DNA of 6,792 nt from an uncultured Ruminococcus sp. (lineage in GTDB: Bacteria > Bacillota > Clostridia > Oscillospirales > Ruminococcaceae), in contig CAMWRC010000062.1 in assembly GCA_947176565.1 (NCBI GenBank), positions 1 to 6,792 on the forward strand, written 5' to 3'. Under the pieces are notes generated by a model. The model made no database searches, had not been told where the DNA came from, and saw nothing but the letters and a program-made list of their open reading frames with translations. Made by a program: the position numbers and the translations under genes. This document shows positions 1 through 5,699 of this stretch, one piece after another (positions within the stretch are counted from its first letter, which is position 1; each line of letters begins with the position of its first letter).

Positions 1-89
1 TGGCGGAGAGGGTGGGATTCGAACCCACGTGACCGTTAAGTCAAACGGTTTTCAAGACCGCCTCGTTATGACCGCTTCGATACCTCTCC
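1..89 (-). tRNA. tRNA-Ser (anticodon TGA, reads UCA/UCN)
   Basis: Read on the minus strand, this folds as a complete class II tRNA. A 7-bp acceptor stem (GGAGAGG with CCTCTCC) is followed by a G discriminator and an encoded CCA end at positions 1-3. The anticodon stem is GCGGT/ACCGT around the loop CTTGAAA, placing anticodon TGA at 52-54. The T arm is GTGGG-TTCGAAT-CCCAC. A long variable arm with a TGAC/GTCA stem is the hallmark of serine tRNA, and together with the TGA anticodon it identifies the tRNA as Ser. The gene stops exactly at the window edge, so any downstream tRNA or terminator is out of view. It is transcribed divergently from pyrH. Confidence 0.97.
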
Positions 90-145
90 GTGTTTGATAT
101 TGAATACTGAACTGTGAATCAATCACCTCACGTTTCAGCTTCTAT

Positions 146-174
146 ATTATATCATGGATTTCCGGAAAAGTCAA
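146..174 (-). promoter_or_regulatory. sigma-A type promoter of the tRNA-Ser gene
   Basis: On the minus strand the -35 box TTGACT (169-174) is separated by exactly 17 bases from a perfect -10 box TATAAT (146-151). A TG sits one base before the -10 box, forming an extended -10. Transcription would begin near 139, giving a leader of about 50 bases to be removed before the tRNA 5' end at 89. The near-consensus boxes fit the high constitutive expression expected of a tRNA gene. Promoter activity is inferred from sequence only. Confidence 0.85.
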
Positions 175-312
175 GGGAAATTATTCAAAAATAATGCACA
201 AATATTTTTCAACAATTTTATGAATAATAACGAATAAAATCGTCGGAAAGCGCAGAAATCAAAATGTTAATATGTAAAAAATGTAAAATTAAGCGCGTTT
301 CTGAAAATATGC

Positions 313-341
313 TTTACATATCAGGAAAATTAGTGTAAAAT
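313..341 (+). promoter_or_regulatory. sigma-A type promoter of pyrH and the genes behind it
   Basis: The -35 box TTTACA (313-318, 5 of 6 consensus bases) is followed by a 17-base spacer and the -10 box TAAAAT (336-341, 5 of 6). Transcription would start near 348, leaving a leader of about 30 bases before pyrH. That is too short for a riboswitch or attenuator. The AT-rich stretch upstream could help as an UP-like element. A short imperfect inverted repeat (301-324) surrounds the -35 box. Confidence 0.75.
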
Positions 342-365
342 ATATGTAGTGGATTTTTTGAATTT

Positions 366-371
366 GTGAGG
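366..371 (+). promoter_or_regulatory. ribosome binding site that sets the pyrH start
   Basis: GTGAGG lies 9 bases before ATG 381 and resembles the Shine-Dalgarno core. The GTG inside it opens the same frame five codons earlier, but that would turn the binding site itself into codons and leave no site upstream. The start at 381 is therefore preferred. Confidence 0.7.
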
Positions 372-380
372 TATGTTATT

Positions 381-1091
381 ATGAATGCAAAGTATAAAAG
401 AATTTTACTCAAACTCAGCGGTGAGGCTCTTGCCGGTGAACAGAAAACAGGTCTCAACTATGACACCATTACCGAAATATGCAGAAGCATCAAGAAAGTT
501 GTTGATGAAGGTGTTCAGGTGGCTGTCGTCGTGGGAGGGGGAAACTTCTGGCGCGGACGTTCAAGCGGAACTATGGACAGAACACGTGCTGACCATATCG
601 GTATGCTTGCAACTGCAATGAATGCTCTTGCCGTAGCTGATGTTCTCGAAAGCCTCGGCTGTGAAGTGCGCGTCCAGACCGCTATCGCTATGCAGCAGGT
701 TGCAGAACCTTATATACGCAACAGAGCAGTGCGTCATCTTGAAAAAGGCAGAGTGGTTATTTTCGGCTGCGGTACAGGAAATCCATTCTTTTCAACAGAT
801 ACCGCTGCGTCGCTCCGAGCTGTCGAAATCGAGGCTGACATCTATTTCAAGGCTACTCTCGTTGACGGCGTATATGATAAAGACCCCCATAAGTTTGAAG
901 ATGCAAAAAAGTATGATAAGCTGACTTTTACCAAAATCATGGGTGACAAACTTGCAGTCATCGACAGCACTGCCGCAGCTATGTGCAGCGATAACAAAAT
1001 GAAAATGCTTGTGTTTGACCTTTCACGTCCGGACAATATTTATGATGCCGTAATGGGAGGAAATGTCGGAACAATCGTATCAGAAGAATGA
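381..1091 (+). CDS. pyrH: UMP kinase (uridylate kinase)
   Basis: The enzyme phosphorylates UMP to UDP with ATP, an essential cytoplasmic step of pyrimidine nucleotide synthesis. The bacterial enzyme is usually a hexamer of the amino-acid kinase fold, regulated by GTP and UTP. The 236-residue product matches the usual length of about 240. Visible motifs are KLSGEAL (residues 11-17, phosphate-binding lysine region), VVGGGN (50-55), the MDR segment (65-67) with D71, [13 protein letters not shown] (131-143, UMP/ATP site) and VDGVYDKDP (161-169). The start is ATG 381, nine bases after GTGAGG; the N-terminus [17 protein letters not shown] then aligns with known PyrH proteins. A GTG five codons upstream is rejected. 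In many bacteria pyrH follows rpsB-tsf; here it is first in its unit, behind its own promoter and divergent from a tRNA gene. Confidence 0.97.
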   Translation: MNAKYKRILLKLSGEALAGEQKTGLNYDTITEICRSIKKVVDEGVQVAVVVGGGNFWRGRSSGTMDRTRADHIGMLATAMNALAVADVLESLGCEVRVQTAIAMQQVAEPYIRNRAVRHLEKGRVVIFGCGTGNPFFSTDTAASLRAVEIEADIYFKATLVDGVYDKDPHKFEDAKKYDKLTFTKIMGDKLAVIDSTAAAMCSDNKMKMLVFDLSRPDNIYDAVMGGNVGTIVSEE

Positions 1092-1094
1092 AAA

Positions 1095-1131
1095 CAGATT
1101 CCGGAAATCTGCCGGACTTTGTTTCCGTATC
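1095..1131 (+). other. possible mRNA hairpins in the pyrH-frr gap
   Basis: Two mutually exclusive folds can be drawn just after the pyrH stop. One is a 6-bp stem CAGATT/AATCTG with a 5-base loop (1095-1111). The other pairs CGGAAA (1102-1107) with TTTCCG (1122-1127) and can be extended outward imperfectly. Neither is followed by a T run, so this is not a convincing terminator. It might protect the pyrH 3' end or be a processing site. A further 4-bp stem with a GCAA loop lies at 1157-1168. Function is unknown. Confidence 0.3.
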
Positions 1132-1195
1132 ATTCAAATAATTATTAATAATAAATGCCTGCAAAGGCTGTAATTAACTGAAAGGAAAATCTTTT

Positions 1196-1750
1196 ATGAA
1201 ACAGGTAATCAACAACGCAAAAGAAAAAATGACAAAAAGTCTTGCTGCTCTTGATAAAGAGTACGCTGCTGTACGTGCCGGACGTGCAAATCCAGCCATT
1301 CTTGATAAGGTACAGGCTGAATACTGGGGTACTCTTACTCCTGTAAATCAGATGGCATCTATTTCCGTATCTGAGGCAAGAATACTTGTAATCCAGCCCT
1401 ATGACAAATCCGCTTTAAAGTCAATTGAAAAAGCAATTCAGGCTTCCGATATAGGAATCAATCCTACAAACGACGGAAACGTCCTGAGACTTGCTTTCCC
1501 GCAGCTTACCGAAGAAAGACGTAAGGAACTCTGTAAGACTGTCAGAAAAATCGGTGAGGATTGTAAAGTTGCTCTGCGTTCTATCCGCCGCGATGCTATG
1601 GATAAGCTGAAAGCAATGAAAAAAAATTCAGAAATCACTGAGGACGAACAGAAAGAGGGAGAAAAGAAAATACAGGAGCATACAGATAAGTTCTGCGGCG
1701 AAGTAGACAAGGCAGTTGCTGCCAAAGAAAAGGAAATAATGACGGTTTAA
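1196..1750 (+). CDS. frr: ribosome recycling factor
   Basis: RRF, with EF-G, splits the post-termination ribosome so that its subunits can be reused; it is essential and acts in the cytoplasm. The 184-residue product equals the normal family length of about 185. Family landmarks are the first long helix with VRAGRANP (residues 26-33), the small domain II with TPVNQMASISVSEARILVIQPYDKS (48-72), and the C-terminal helices with RRDA (131-134) and a lysine/glutamate-rich tail. The composition is strongly charged and helical, as expected for the three-helix bundle. ATG 1196 is preceded by AAAGGA with 9 bases spacing. It lies 104 bases after pyrH, its normal upstream neighbour. I see no clear terminator or strong promoter in the gap, so co-transcription with pyrH is likely. 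uppS follows after 9 bases. Confidence 0.97.
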   Translation: MKQVINNAKEKMTKSLAALDKEYAAVRAGRANPAILDKVQAEYWGTLTPVNQMASISVSEARILVIQPYDKSALKSIEKAIQASDIGINPTNDGNVLRLAFPQLTEERRKELCKTVRKIGEDCKVALRSIRRDAMDKLKAMKKNSEITEDEQKEGEKKIQEHTDKFCGEVDKAVAAKEKEIMTV

Positions 1751-1751
1751 T

Positions 1752-1756
1752 GGTGA
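1752..1756 (+). promoter_or_regulatory. offset ribosome binding site of uppS
   Basis: GGTGA sits only 3 bases before ATG 1760, which at first looks too close. It pairs with the UCACC part of the 16S rRNA tail rather than the CCUCC core, so the effective spacing is normal (about 6 bases from where GGAGG would end). It begins 2 bases after the frr stop, so translation coupled to frr is likely. Confidence 0.5.
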
Positions 1757-1759
1757 AAT

Positions 1760-2497
1760 ATGGCTATATTCGGTAAAAAAGAAAGTCAGTCTGTACTTCC
1801 GGAGAATCTGCCTCAGCACGTCGGATTTATCATGGACGGAAACGGCAGATGGGCTAAAAAAAGAGGTCTCCCCCGTCCGTTCGGTCATAGAGAAGGTGCA
1901 AAGAATTTTAAAAAAATCGTCCGGTACTGCAAGGATATCGGTCTTAAGAATATATCGTTCTATGCCTTTTCAACTGAAAACTGGCAGCGTCCCGATGATG
2001 AAATCCATACAATTATGGATTTGTTCCGTGAGTATATCGTCGATGTACGGAACTTCCTCAGCGAAAATACACGCATGATTTTCCTCGGCGATAAATCCGC
2101 ATTCGACGACGACCTGCGTAATAAAATGATTAAACTTGAAGAAGATACGGCTCACTATACAGAAATGAATCTGATGATGGCAGTAAACTATGGCGGACGT
2201 GATGAAATTGCTCACGCTGCACGTATACTCGCTCAGAAAGCTGTAAACGGCGAAATACGTCCGGAGGACATAACGGAACAATCCGTCGCAAACGAACTGT
2301 ATACAAAGGGTCTTCCTGATGTCGACCTTGTAATCCGTCCGTCAGGTGAGTTCAGATTGTCAAATTATCTGATTTGGCAATGTGCCTATGCAGAATATTA
2401 TTTCACTGATGTTCTGTGGCCTGATTTTTCTCCGTCCGATTTGGATAAGGCTCTTATTGAATTTGATAAAAGAAACCGCCGTTTCGGGGGTGTATGA
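1760..2497 (+). CDS. uppS: isoprenyl transferase, probable undecaprenyl diphosphate synthase
   Basis: This cis-prenyltransferase adds isopentenyl diphosphate units to farnesyl diphosphate to make the C55 carrier lipid for peptidoglycan and wall polymers. It is cytosolic and acts at the membrane face. The 245 residues fit the family. Visible motifs are MDGNGRWAKKR (25-35) with catalytic D26, HREG (43-46), FSTENWQRP (70-78), NYGGRDE (143-149), IRPSGEFRLSN (192-202) with diphosphate-binding R193 and R199, and E212 in AYAEYYF. The last block reads RPSGE where many relatives have RTSGE or RTGGE, a small change beside the active site. The C-terminus RRFGGV is typical. ATG 1760 is the first possible start, because a stop codon lies two codons upstream in frame. 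It sits 9 bases after frr and 1 base before cdsA. Product chain length (C55 or another) cannot be read with certainty. Confidence 0.95.
   Translation: MAIFGKKESQSVLPENLPQHVGFIMDGNGRWAKKRGLPRPFGHREGAKNFKKIVRYCKDIGLKNISFYAFSTENWQRPDDEIHTIMDLFREYIVDVRNFLSENTRMIFLGDKSAFDDDLRNKMIKLEEDTAHYTEMNLMMAVNYGGRDEIAHAARILAQKAVNGEIRPEDITEQSVANELYTKGLPDVDLVIRPSGEFRLSNYLIWQCAYAEYYFTDVLWPDFSPSDLDKALIEFDKRNRRFGGV
2486..2492 (+). promoter_or_regulatory. ribosome binding site that sets a TTG start for cdsA
   Basis: GGGGGTG, inside the last codons of uppS, matches the Shine-Dalgarno sequence GGAGGTG with one mismatch. It ends 6 bases before TTG 2499, and its GGGGG core ends 8 bases before it. An ATG at 2494 overlapping the uppS stop is out of frame for cdsA and closes quickly. 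GTG 2490 is in frame but overlaps the binding site. Confidence 0.65.
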
Positions 2498-2498
2498 G

Positions 2499-3359
2499 TT
2501 GCTTACACGTATTATTACGGCGGCTGTCGGGATTGCTGTTGCAATAACAGTCCTTTTTCTGCATGAAACAATAGTTCTGCCTATAGCTATTGCGGCAATA
2601 ATAGCAATAATGCTGTTTGAACTTATCAGGGCAATAAAACTTGAAAAGTGTATTCCTATACTTATACCTGCTGAAATATGCGGAATAGCTGTTCCGTTTC
2701 TGCACTGGTATGAGATGAAAAGTATAGCTATGTTTGCTGTAATCTTATTCTGTACGTTTGCCGTATTCACAGTATGGCTTAACAAACATGAGGAAATACA
2801 ATATACACAGATTTTCTTTGTGCTTGCGTGCATGATACTTGTACCGCAGGCGATGTCAACAATAGTGCTTATTGAGAAACAAGCCGGTGAACATAGTGTA
2901 TTCTTTATTGTAATGGGACTTTGCGGTGCGTGGATTGCCGATTCAGGAGCATATTTTACAGGCGTTGCAATTGGAAAACATAAATTATGCCCGAAAATAA
3001 GTCCGAAAAAGACTATTGAGGGTCTTATCGGCGGTATTATTTCAACAGGTATATTTTTTGTTATTGCATTTTATATAAATGAAACAATAATTGCAAATCA
3101 CTTCAATTTTGCACATATGTATTTGAGCGACATATCATACGCCATGATTGCTGTAGCAGGAATGGTATGTGCGGTAATCGGTACAATCGGTGATTTGTCC
3201 GCATCTATGGTAAAGCGACAGATTGGTTTCAAAGACTACGGCAAAATTATGCCCGGTCATGGCGGACTTATGGACAGATTCGACAGTGTACTTTTTGTAC
3301 TGCCGACTTTCTATGTTTTTATTTCTATAACAGGATTAATCCACAACATTAGTATTTAA
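2499..3359 (+). CDS. cdsA: phosphatidate cytidylyltransferase (CDP-diacylglycerol synthase)
   Basis: This integral membrane enzyme joins phosphatidic acid and CTP to give CDP-diacylglycerol, the branch point of phospholipid synthesis. The 286-residue protein is mostly hydrophobic, with about eight membrane segments. Its C-terminus carries the complete family signature at residues 236-262: S-M-V-K-R, then K-D, then HGG (254-256), D259-R260 and D262. WIADSGAYFTG (145-155) and SPKKTIEG (168-175) are also typical. TTG 2499 is chosen as the start: it follows GGGGGTG, lies one base after the uppS stop, and gives the usual N-terminus MLTRIIT. An ATG at 2382 would add 39 residues and overlap uppS by 116 bases, which I reject; GTG 2490 is possible. 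It is tightly linked to uppS and followed directly by a terminator. Confidence 0.94.
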   Translation: MLTRIITAAVGIAVAITVLFLHETIVLPIAIAAIIAIMLFELIRAIKLEKCIPILIPAEICGIAVPFLHWYEMKSIAMFAVILFCTFAVFTVWLNKHEEIQYTQIFFVLACMILVPQAMSTIVLIEKQAGEHSVFFIVMGLCGAWIADSGAYFTGVAIGKHKLCPKISPKKTIEGLIGGIISTGIFFVIAFYINETIIANHFNFAHMYLSDISYAMIAVAGMVCAVIGTIGDLSASMVKRQIGFKDYGKIMPGHGGLMDRFDSVLFVLPTFYVFISITGLIHNISI

Positions 3360-3373
3360 TTTATATTTATTAT

Positions 3374-3406
3374 GAAAGGCGACAATAACGTTGCCTTTCT
3401 GTTTTT
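3374..3406 (+). terminator. intrinsic terminator after cdsA
   Basis: The stem GAAAGGCGAC (3374-3383) pairs with GTTGCCTTTC (3390-3399) over 10 bp with a single G-T pair, around the 6-base loop AATAAC. The T-rich tail TGTTTTT (3400-3406) follows. It begins 15 bases after the cdsA stop and ends 55 bases before dxr. It should end or reduce transcription from the pyrH-cdsA block. The reverse strand has only a weak T-rich tail, so the forward direction is favoured. Confidence 0.85.
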
Positions 3407-3409
3407 GAG

Positions 3410-3415
3410 TATAAT
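3410..3415 (+). promoter_or_regulatory. candidate -10 box for dxr-rseP-ispG
   Basis: A perfect TATAAT follows the terminator by 3 bases, in the right place to restart transcription near 3422, about 40 bases before dxr. No good -35 box lies 16-18 bases upstream, where the terminator stem falls. TTGCCT at 3391-3396 is only 13 bases away. This is a plausible but weak call. Confidence 0.35.
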
Positions 3416-3445
3416 GCAGATTTTAAAATACATAATTATCCTTAT

Positions 3446-3451
3446 AAGGAG
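3446..3451 (+). promoter_or_regulatory. ribosome binding site that sets the dxr start
   Basis: AAGGAG ends 10 bases before ATG 3462. An in-frame ATG at 3372 would place the first codons inside the terminator hairpin and add 30 residues absent from the family, so 3462 is the start. Confidence 0.8.
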
Positions 3452-3461
3452 ATATAATATT

Positions 3462-4604
3462 ATGAAAAAGGTTTCAATTTTAGGTTCTACGGGGTCTATC
3501 GGAACTCAGTCCCTCGAAGTCTGTGAAAAGCATGATTTTGATGTTGTCGCACTTGCCGCACACAGCAGTGTTGATATGCTGGAAATTCAGGCTCGGAAGT
3601 TCAGACCAAAGTATGTGGGAATCTTCAATGAAAGTAAGTATTCTGACATGAAAAACCGTCTTGCCGATACTGATATAAAAATTCTCTGCGGAATGGACGG
3701 ACTGTGTGAAATCGCAGCTCTTGATGAAAATGATATAGTTCTTAATTCAGTTGTCGGAATGGTCGGACTTCTTCCTACGCTTACAGCTGTAAATGTCGGA
3801 AAGGATATTGCGCTTGCAAATAAGGAAACACTTGTGGCAGGCGGTGAACTGGTTATGTCTCTTGCAAGGAAAAAGGGCGTGAAAATATATCCCGTTGACA
3901 GCGAGCATTCAGCTATATTCCAGTGTTTGCAGGGAAACAAGCGTGAGCAGCTCAATAAGATTATCCTTACTGCTTCAGGAGGCCCTTTTTATGGATATTC
4001 ATATGAACAGCTGAAAGGCGTCACTAAGGCTGATGCACTTCATCACCCGAACTGGAGCATGGGAAACAAGATTACTATTGATTCCGCGACGCTTATGAAT
4101 AAAGGTCTTGAGTTTATCGAGGCTAAATGGCTTTTTGATTTGAAGCCTGAACAGATTGAAATTGTCGTACACCGTGAAAGTGTAATACATTCAGCTGTCG
4201 AATATAATGACTATGCTGTTATTGCACAGCTCGGCGTACCGGATATGAAGATTCCGATACAGTATGCGCTTCTCTATCCTGACCGCCTTGAATGTCCTAC
4301 AAAGCCGCTTTCACTTACGGATTACGGTACGCTGACATTTGCAGAGCCTGATTACAATACATTCAGATGTCTTGATTCGGCAATTAAAGCTATTTCTCTC
4401 GGCGGAGCATATCCATGTCTTATCAATTCTGCAAATGAAGAAGCTGTGAAAGCATTTCTGAATGATGAAATAAAATTTATACAAATCGGCGAGATTGTTT
4501 CCTCAGTTCTTGAGAAATTCAGATTTTCCGCTGTATCAGGATATGACGACGTTATGAGGGCTGACAGTGAAGCACGTGAATATGTAAGAAGCCTTATCGG
4601 CTGA
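3462..4604 (+). CDS. dxr: 1-deoxy-D-xylulose 5-phosphate reductoisomerase
   Basis: Dxr converts 1-deoxy-D-xylulose 5-phosphate to 2-C-methyl-D-erythritol 4-phosphate with NADPH and a divalent metal. It is the first committed step of the MEP isoprenoid pathway and the known target of fosmidomycin. The 380-residue length is normal. The N-terminal NADPH fold shows GSTGSIG (residues 8-14) and LANKETLVAGG (118-128). The catalytic domain shows PVDSEHSAIFQ (144-154) with metal ligands D146 and E148, SGGPF (172-176), and HPNWSMGNKITIDSATLMNKGLE (195-217) with E217 as the third acidic ligand. The C-terminal helical domain contains NSANEEAV (322-329). ATG 3462 is set by AAGGAG upstream. It opens the second block after the terminator; rseP follows after 13 bases and ispG, a later enzyme of the same pathway, lies next. 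Confidence 0.97.
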   Translation: MKKVSILGSTGSIGTQSLEVCEKHDFDVVALAAHSSVDMLEIQARKFRPKYVGIFNESKYSDMKNRLADTDIKILCGMDGLCEIAALDENDIVLNSVVGMVGLLPTLTAVNVGKDIALANKETLVAGGELVMSLARKKGVKIYPVDSEHSAIFQCLQGNKREQLNKIILTASGGPFYGYSYEQLKGVTKADALHHPNWSMGNKITIDSATLMNKGLEFIEAKWLFDLKPEQIEIVVHRESVIHSAVEYNDYAVIAQLGVPDMKIPIQYALLYPDRLECPTKPLSLTDYGTLTFAEPDYNTFRCLDSAIKAISLGGAYPCLINSANEEAVKAFLNDEIKFIQIGEIVSSVLEKFRFSAVSGYDDVMRADSEAREYVRSLIG

Positions 4605-4617
4605 GAAAGGATTTACT

Positions 4618-5685
4618 ATGGGTATCGTTGTAGCGTTGATTATTTTTGGTATAATTGTAACAGTTCATGAGTTCGGTCATTTCATATGCGCCAAATTAAG
4701 CGGAATAAGTGTACTCGAATTTTCCGTCGGAATGGGTCCGAAACTTATCCAGAAAGAATATAAAGGAACTATGTATTCTCTCCGTCTTCTACCTGTAGGC
4801 GGCTACTGTGCTATGGAAGGTGAGGACAGTTCGGAAGATAATCCACATAGTTTCCGGAATGCAAAGCTTTGGAAGCGAATGATTGTCCTTGCGGCAGGAG
4901 CATTCATGAATTTTATTCTTGGTATGGTAATGGTTATTGTCATGGTATGTATGATGTTCAGCATTCCTACAACGCAGATACGCGGATTCAGCGGAGAAGT
5001 CAGCGATGACGGCACAAAGACTTATTATGCGCAGAGTTACAAGACAGGACTACAGCATGATGATATAATTGTTAAAATAGACGGCACAGCAATATACAGC
5101 ACTCTTGATTTGAATTATATGTTTGCCGTATCACAAGATGAAACACATGATGTTGTAGTAAAGCGCAACGGAAAACGTGTGAAGCTTGAAGATGTGACAT
5201 TCCACGATGAAAAGAACGGCGGTACTATAGATTTCGGACTCGTCTACAAGGAGAAGAATCCGCTTACTGTGCTGCAGTGTTCCGGAAAGACATTTCTTTC
5301 AATGGGACATATGGTAACTCTTTCGCTGAAACAGCTTGTCACCGGAAAAATTGACAGCGGAGAGGTATCCGGACCTGTGGGCGTTGTTTCAGCTATCAGC
5401 GATACCACAAAAGAAGCCGAAAGCGCAGGAGATGCAGTATTCAGTCTTGCATATATGACGGCACTCATTACTATAAATCTGGGAATATTCAACCTCCTGC
5501 CAATCCCTGGACTTGACGGCGGACGACTTCTTTTCTGCCTGATAGAGCTGATTCGCCGTAAGCCGGTTAAGCCTGAACATGAGGGATATGTTCATCTTGC
5601 CGGTATGGTTCTTCTTTTCGGAGTGATGATTTTTGCAACATTCAACGATATAATGAACCTGATAGAACGGTTCACCTCAAAATAA
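4618..5685 (+). CDS. rseP: site-2 intramembrane zinc metalloprotease, RseP/RasP family (M50)
   Basis: Proteases of this family cut membrane-spanning proteins within the bilayer, typically anti-sigma factors after a first cut, and can clear leftover signal peptides. The 355 residues show the whole architecture: a first membrane helix carrying HEFGH (17-21; zinc ligands H17 and H21, catalytic E18), the conserved FSVGMGP loop (35-41), RLLPVGGY (56-63), a second helix (about 88-117), one PDZ-like domain (about 120-205), the SGPVG loop (251-255), and a third helix with NLLPIPGLDGG (292-302), in which D300 is the third zinc ligand. A last helix lies at about 324-344. A single PDZ domain is usual for Gram-positive forms; the E. 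coli protein has two. AAAGGA lies 6 bases before ATG 4618. The dxr-rseP-ispG order is widespread. No anti-sigma factor substrate is encoded in the window. Confidence 0.95.
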   Translation: MGIVVALIIFGIIVTVHEFGHFICAKLSGISVLEFSVGMGPKLIQKEYKGTMYSLRLLPVGGYCAMEGEDSSEDNPHSFRNAKLWKRMIVLAAGAFMNFILGMVMVIVMVCMMFSIPTTQIRGFSGEVSDDGTKTYYAQSYKTGLQHDDIIVKIDGTAIYSTLDLNYMFAVSQDETHDVVVKRNGKRVKLEDVTFHDEKNGGTIDFGLVYKEKNPLTVLQCSGKTFLSMGHMVTLSLKQLVTGKIDSGEVSGPVGVVSAISDTTKEAESAGDAVFSLAYMTALITINLGIFNLLPIPGLDGGRLLFCLIELIRRKPVKPEHEGYVHLAGMVLLFGVMIFATFNDIMNLIERFTSK

Positions 5686-5690
5686 AAGGA
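5685..5690 (+). promoter_or_regulatory. ribosome binding site that sets the ispG start
   Basis: AAAGGA overlaps the end of the rseP stop codon. Of three in-frame ATGs, 5691 and 5694 are 0 and 3 bases away, while 5700 is at 9 bases, the same spacing as seen for frr. ATG 5700 is preferred. Confidence 0.6.
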
Positions 5691-5699
5691 ATGATGATT

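Noticed and set aside
175..300. Search for a riboswitch, small RNA or CRISPR-like repeats in the AT-rich spacer
   Set aside because: Only loose TGTAAAA repeats and a distant CAGAAA/TTTCTG pair are seen; there is no regular spacing, stable fold or terminator.
1119..1148. Possible frr promoter (TTGTTT with TATTAA, 18-base spacing)
   Set aside because: Only 3 of 6 and 4 of 6 consensus bases match in an AT-rich gap; this is expected by chance.
2382..2498. 39-codon N-terminal extension of cdsA from ATG 2382
   Set aside because: It is embedded in the conserved 3' end of uppS and is not needed for the family length; TTG 2499 has a proper binding site.
2360..2833. 157-codon open frame on the minus strand across the uppS-cdsA junction
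   Set aside because: It lies opposite two well-supported genes, its sequence has no recognisable motifs, and no promoter or ribosome binding site was evident. It is a shadow of their codon pattern.
3453..3458. TATAAT just before the dxr start codon
   Set aside because: Transcription would begin at or after the start codon, and it lies between the ribosome binding site and ATG, so it is most likely chance AT-rich sequence.
3372..3461. 30-codon N-terminal extension of dxr from ATG 3372
   Set aside because: It would begin inside the terminator hairpin, has no ribosome binding site, and adds residues before the invariant N-terminus MKKVSILGSTGSIG.
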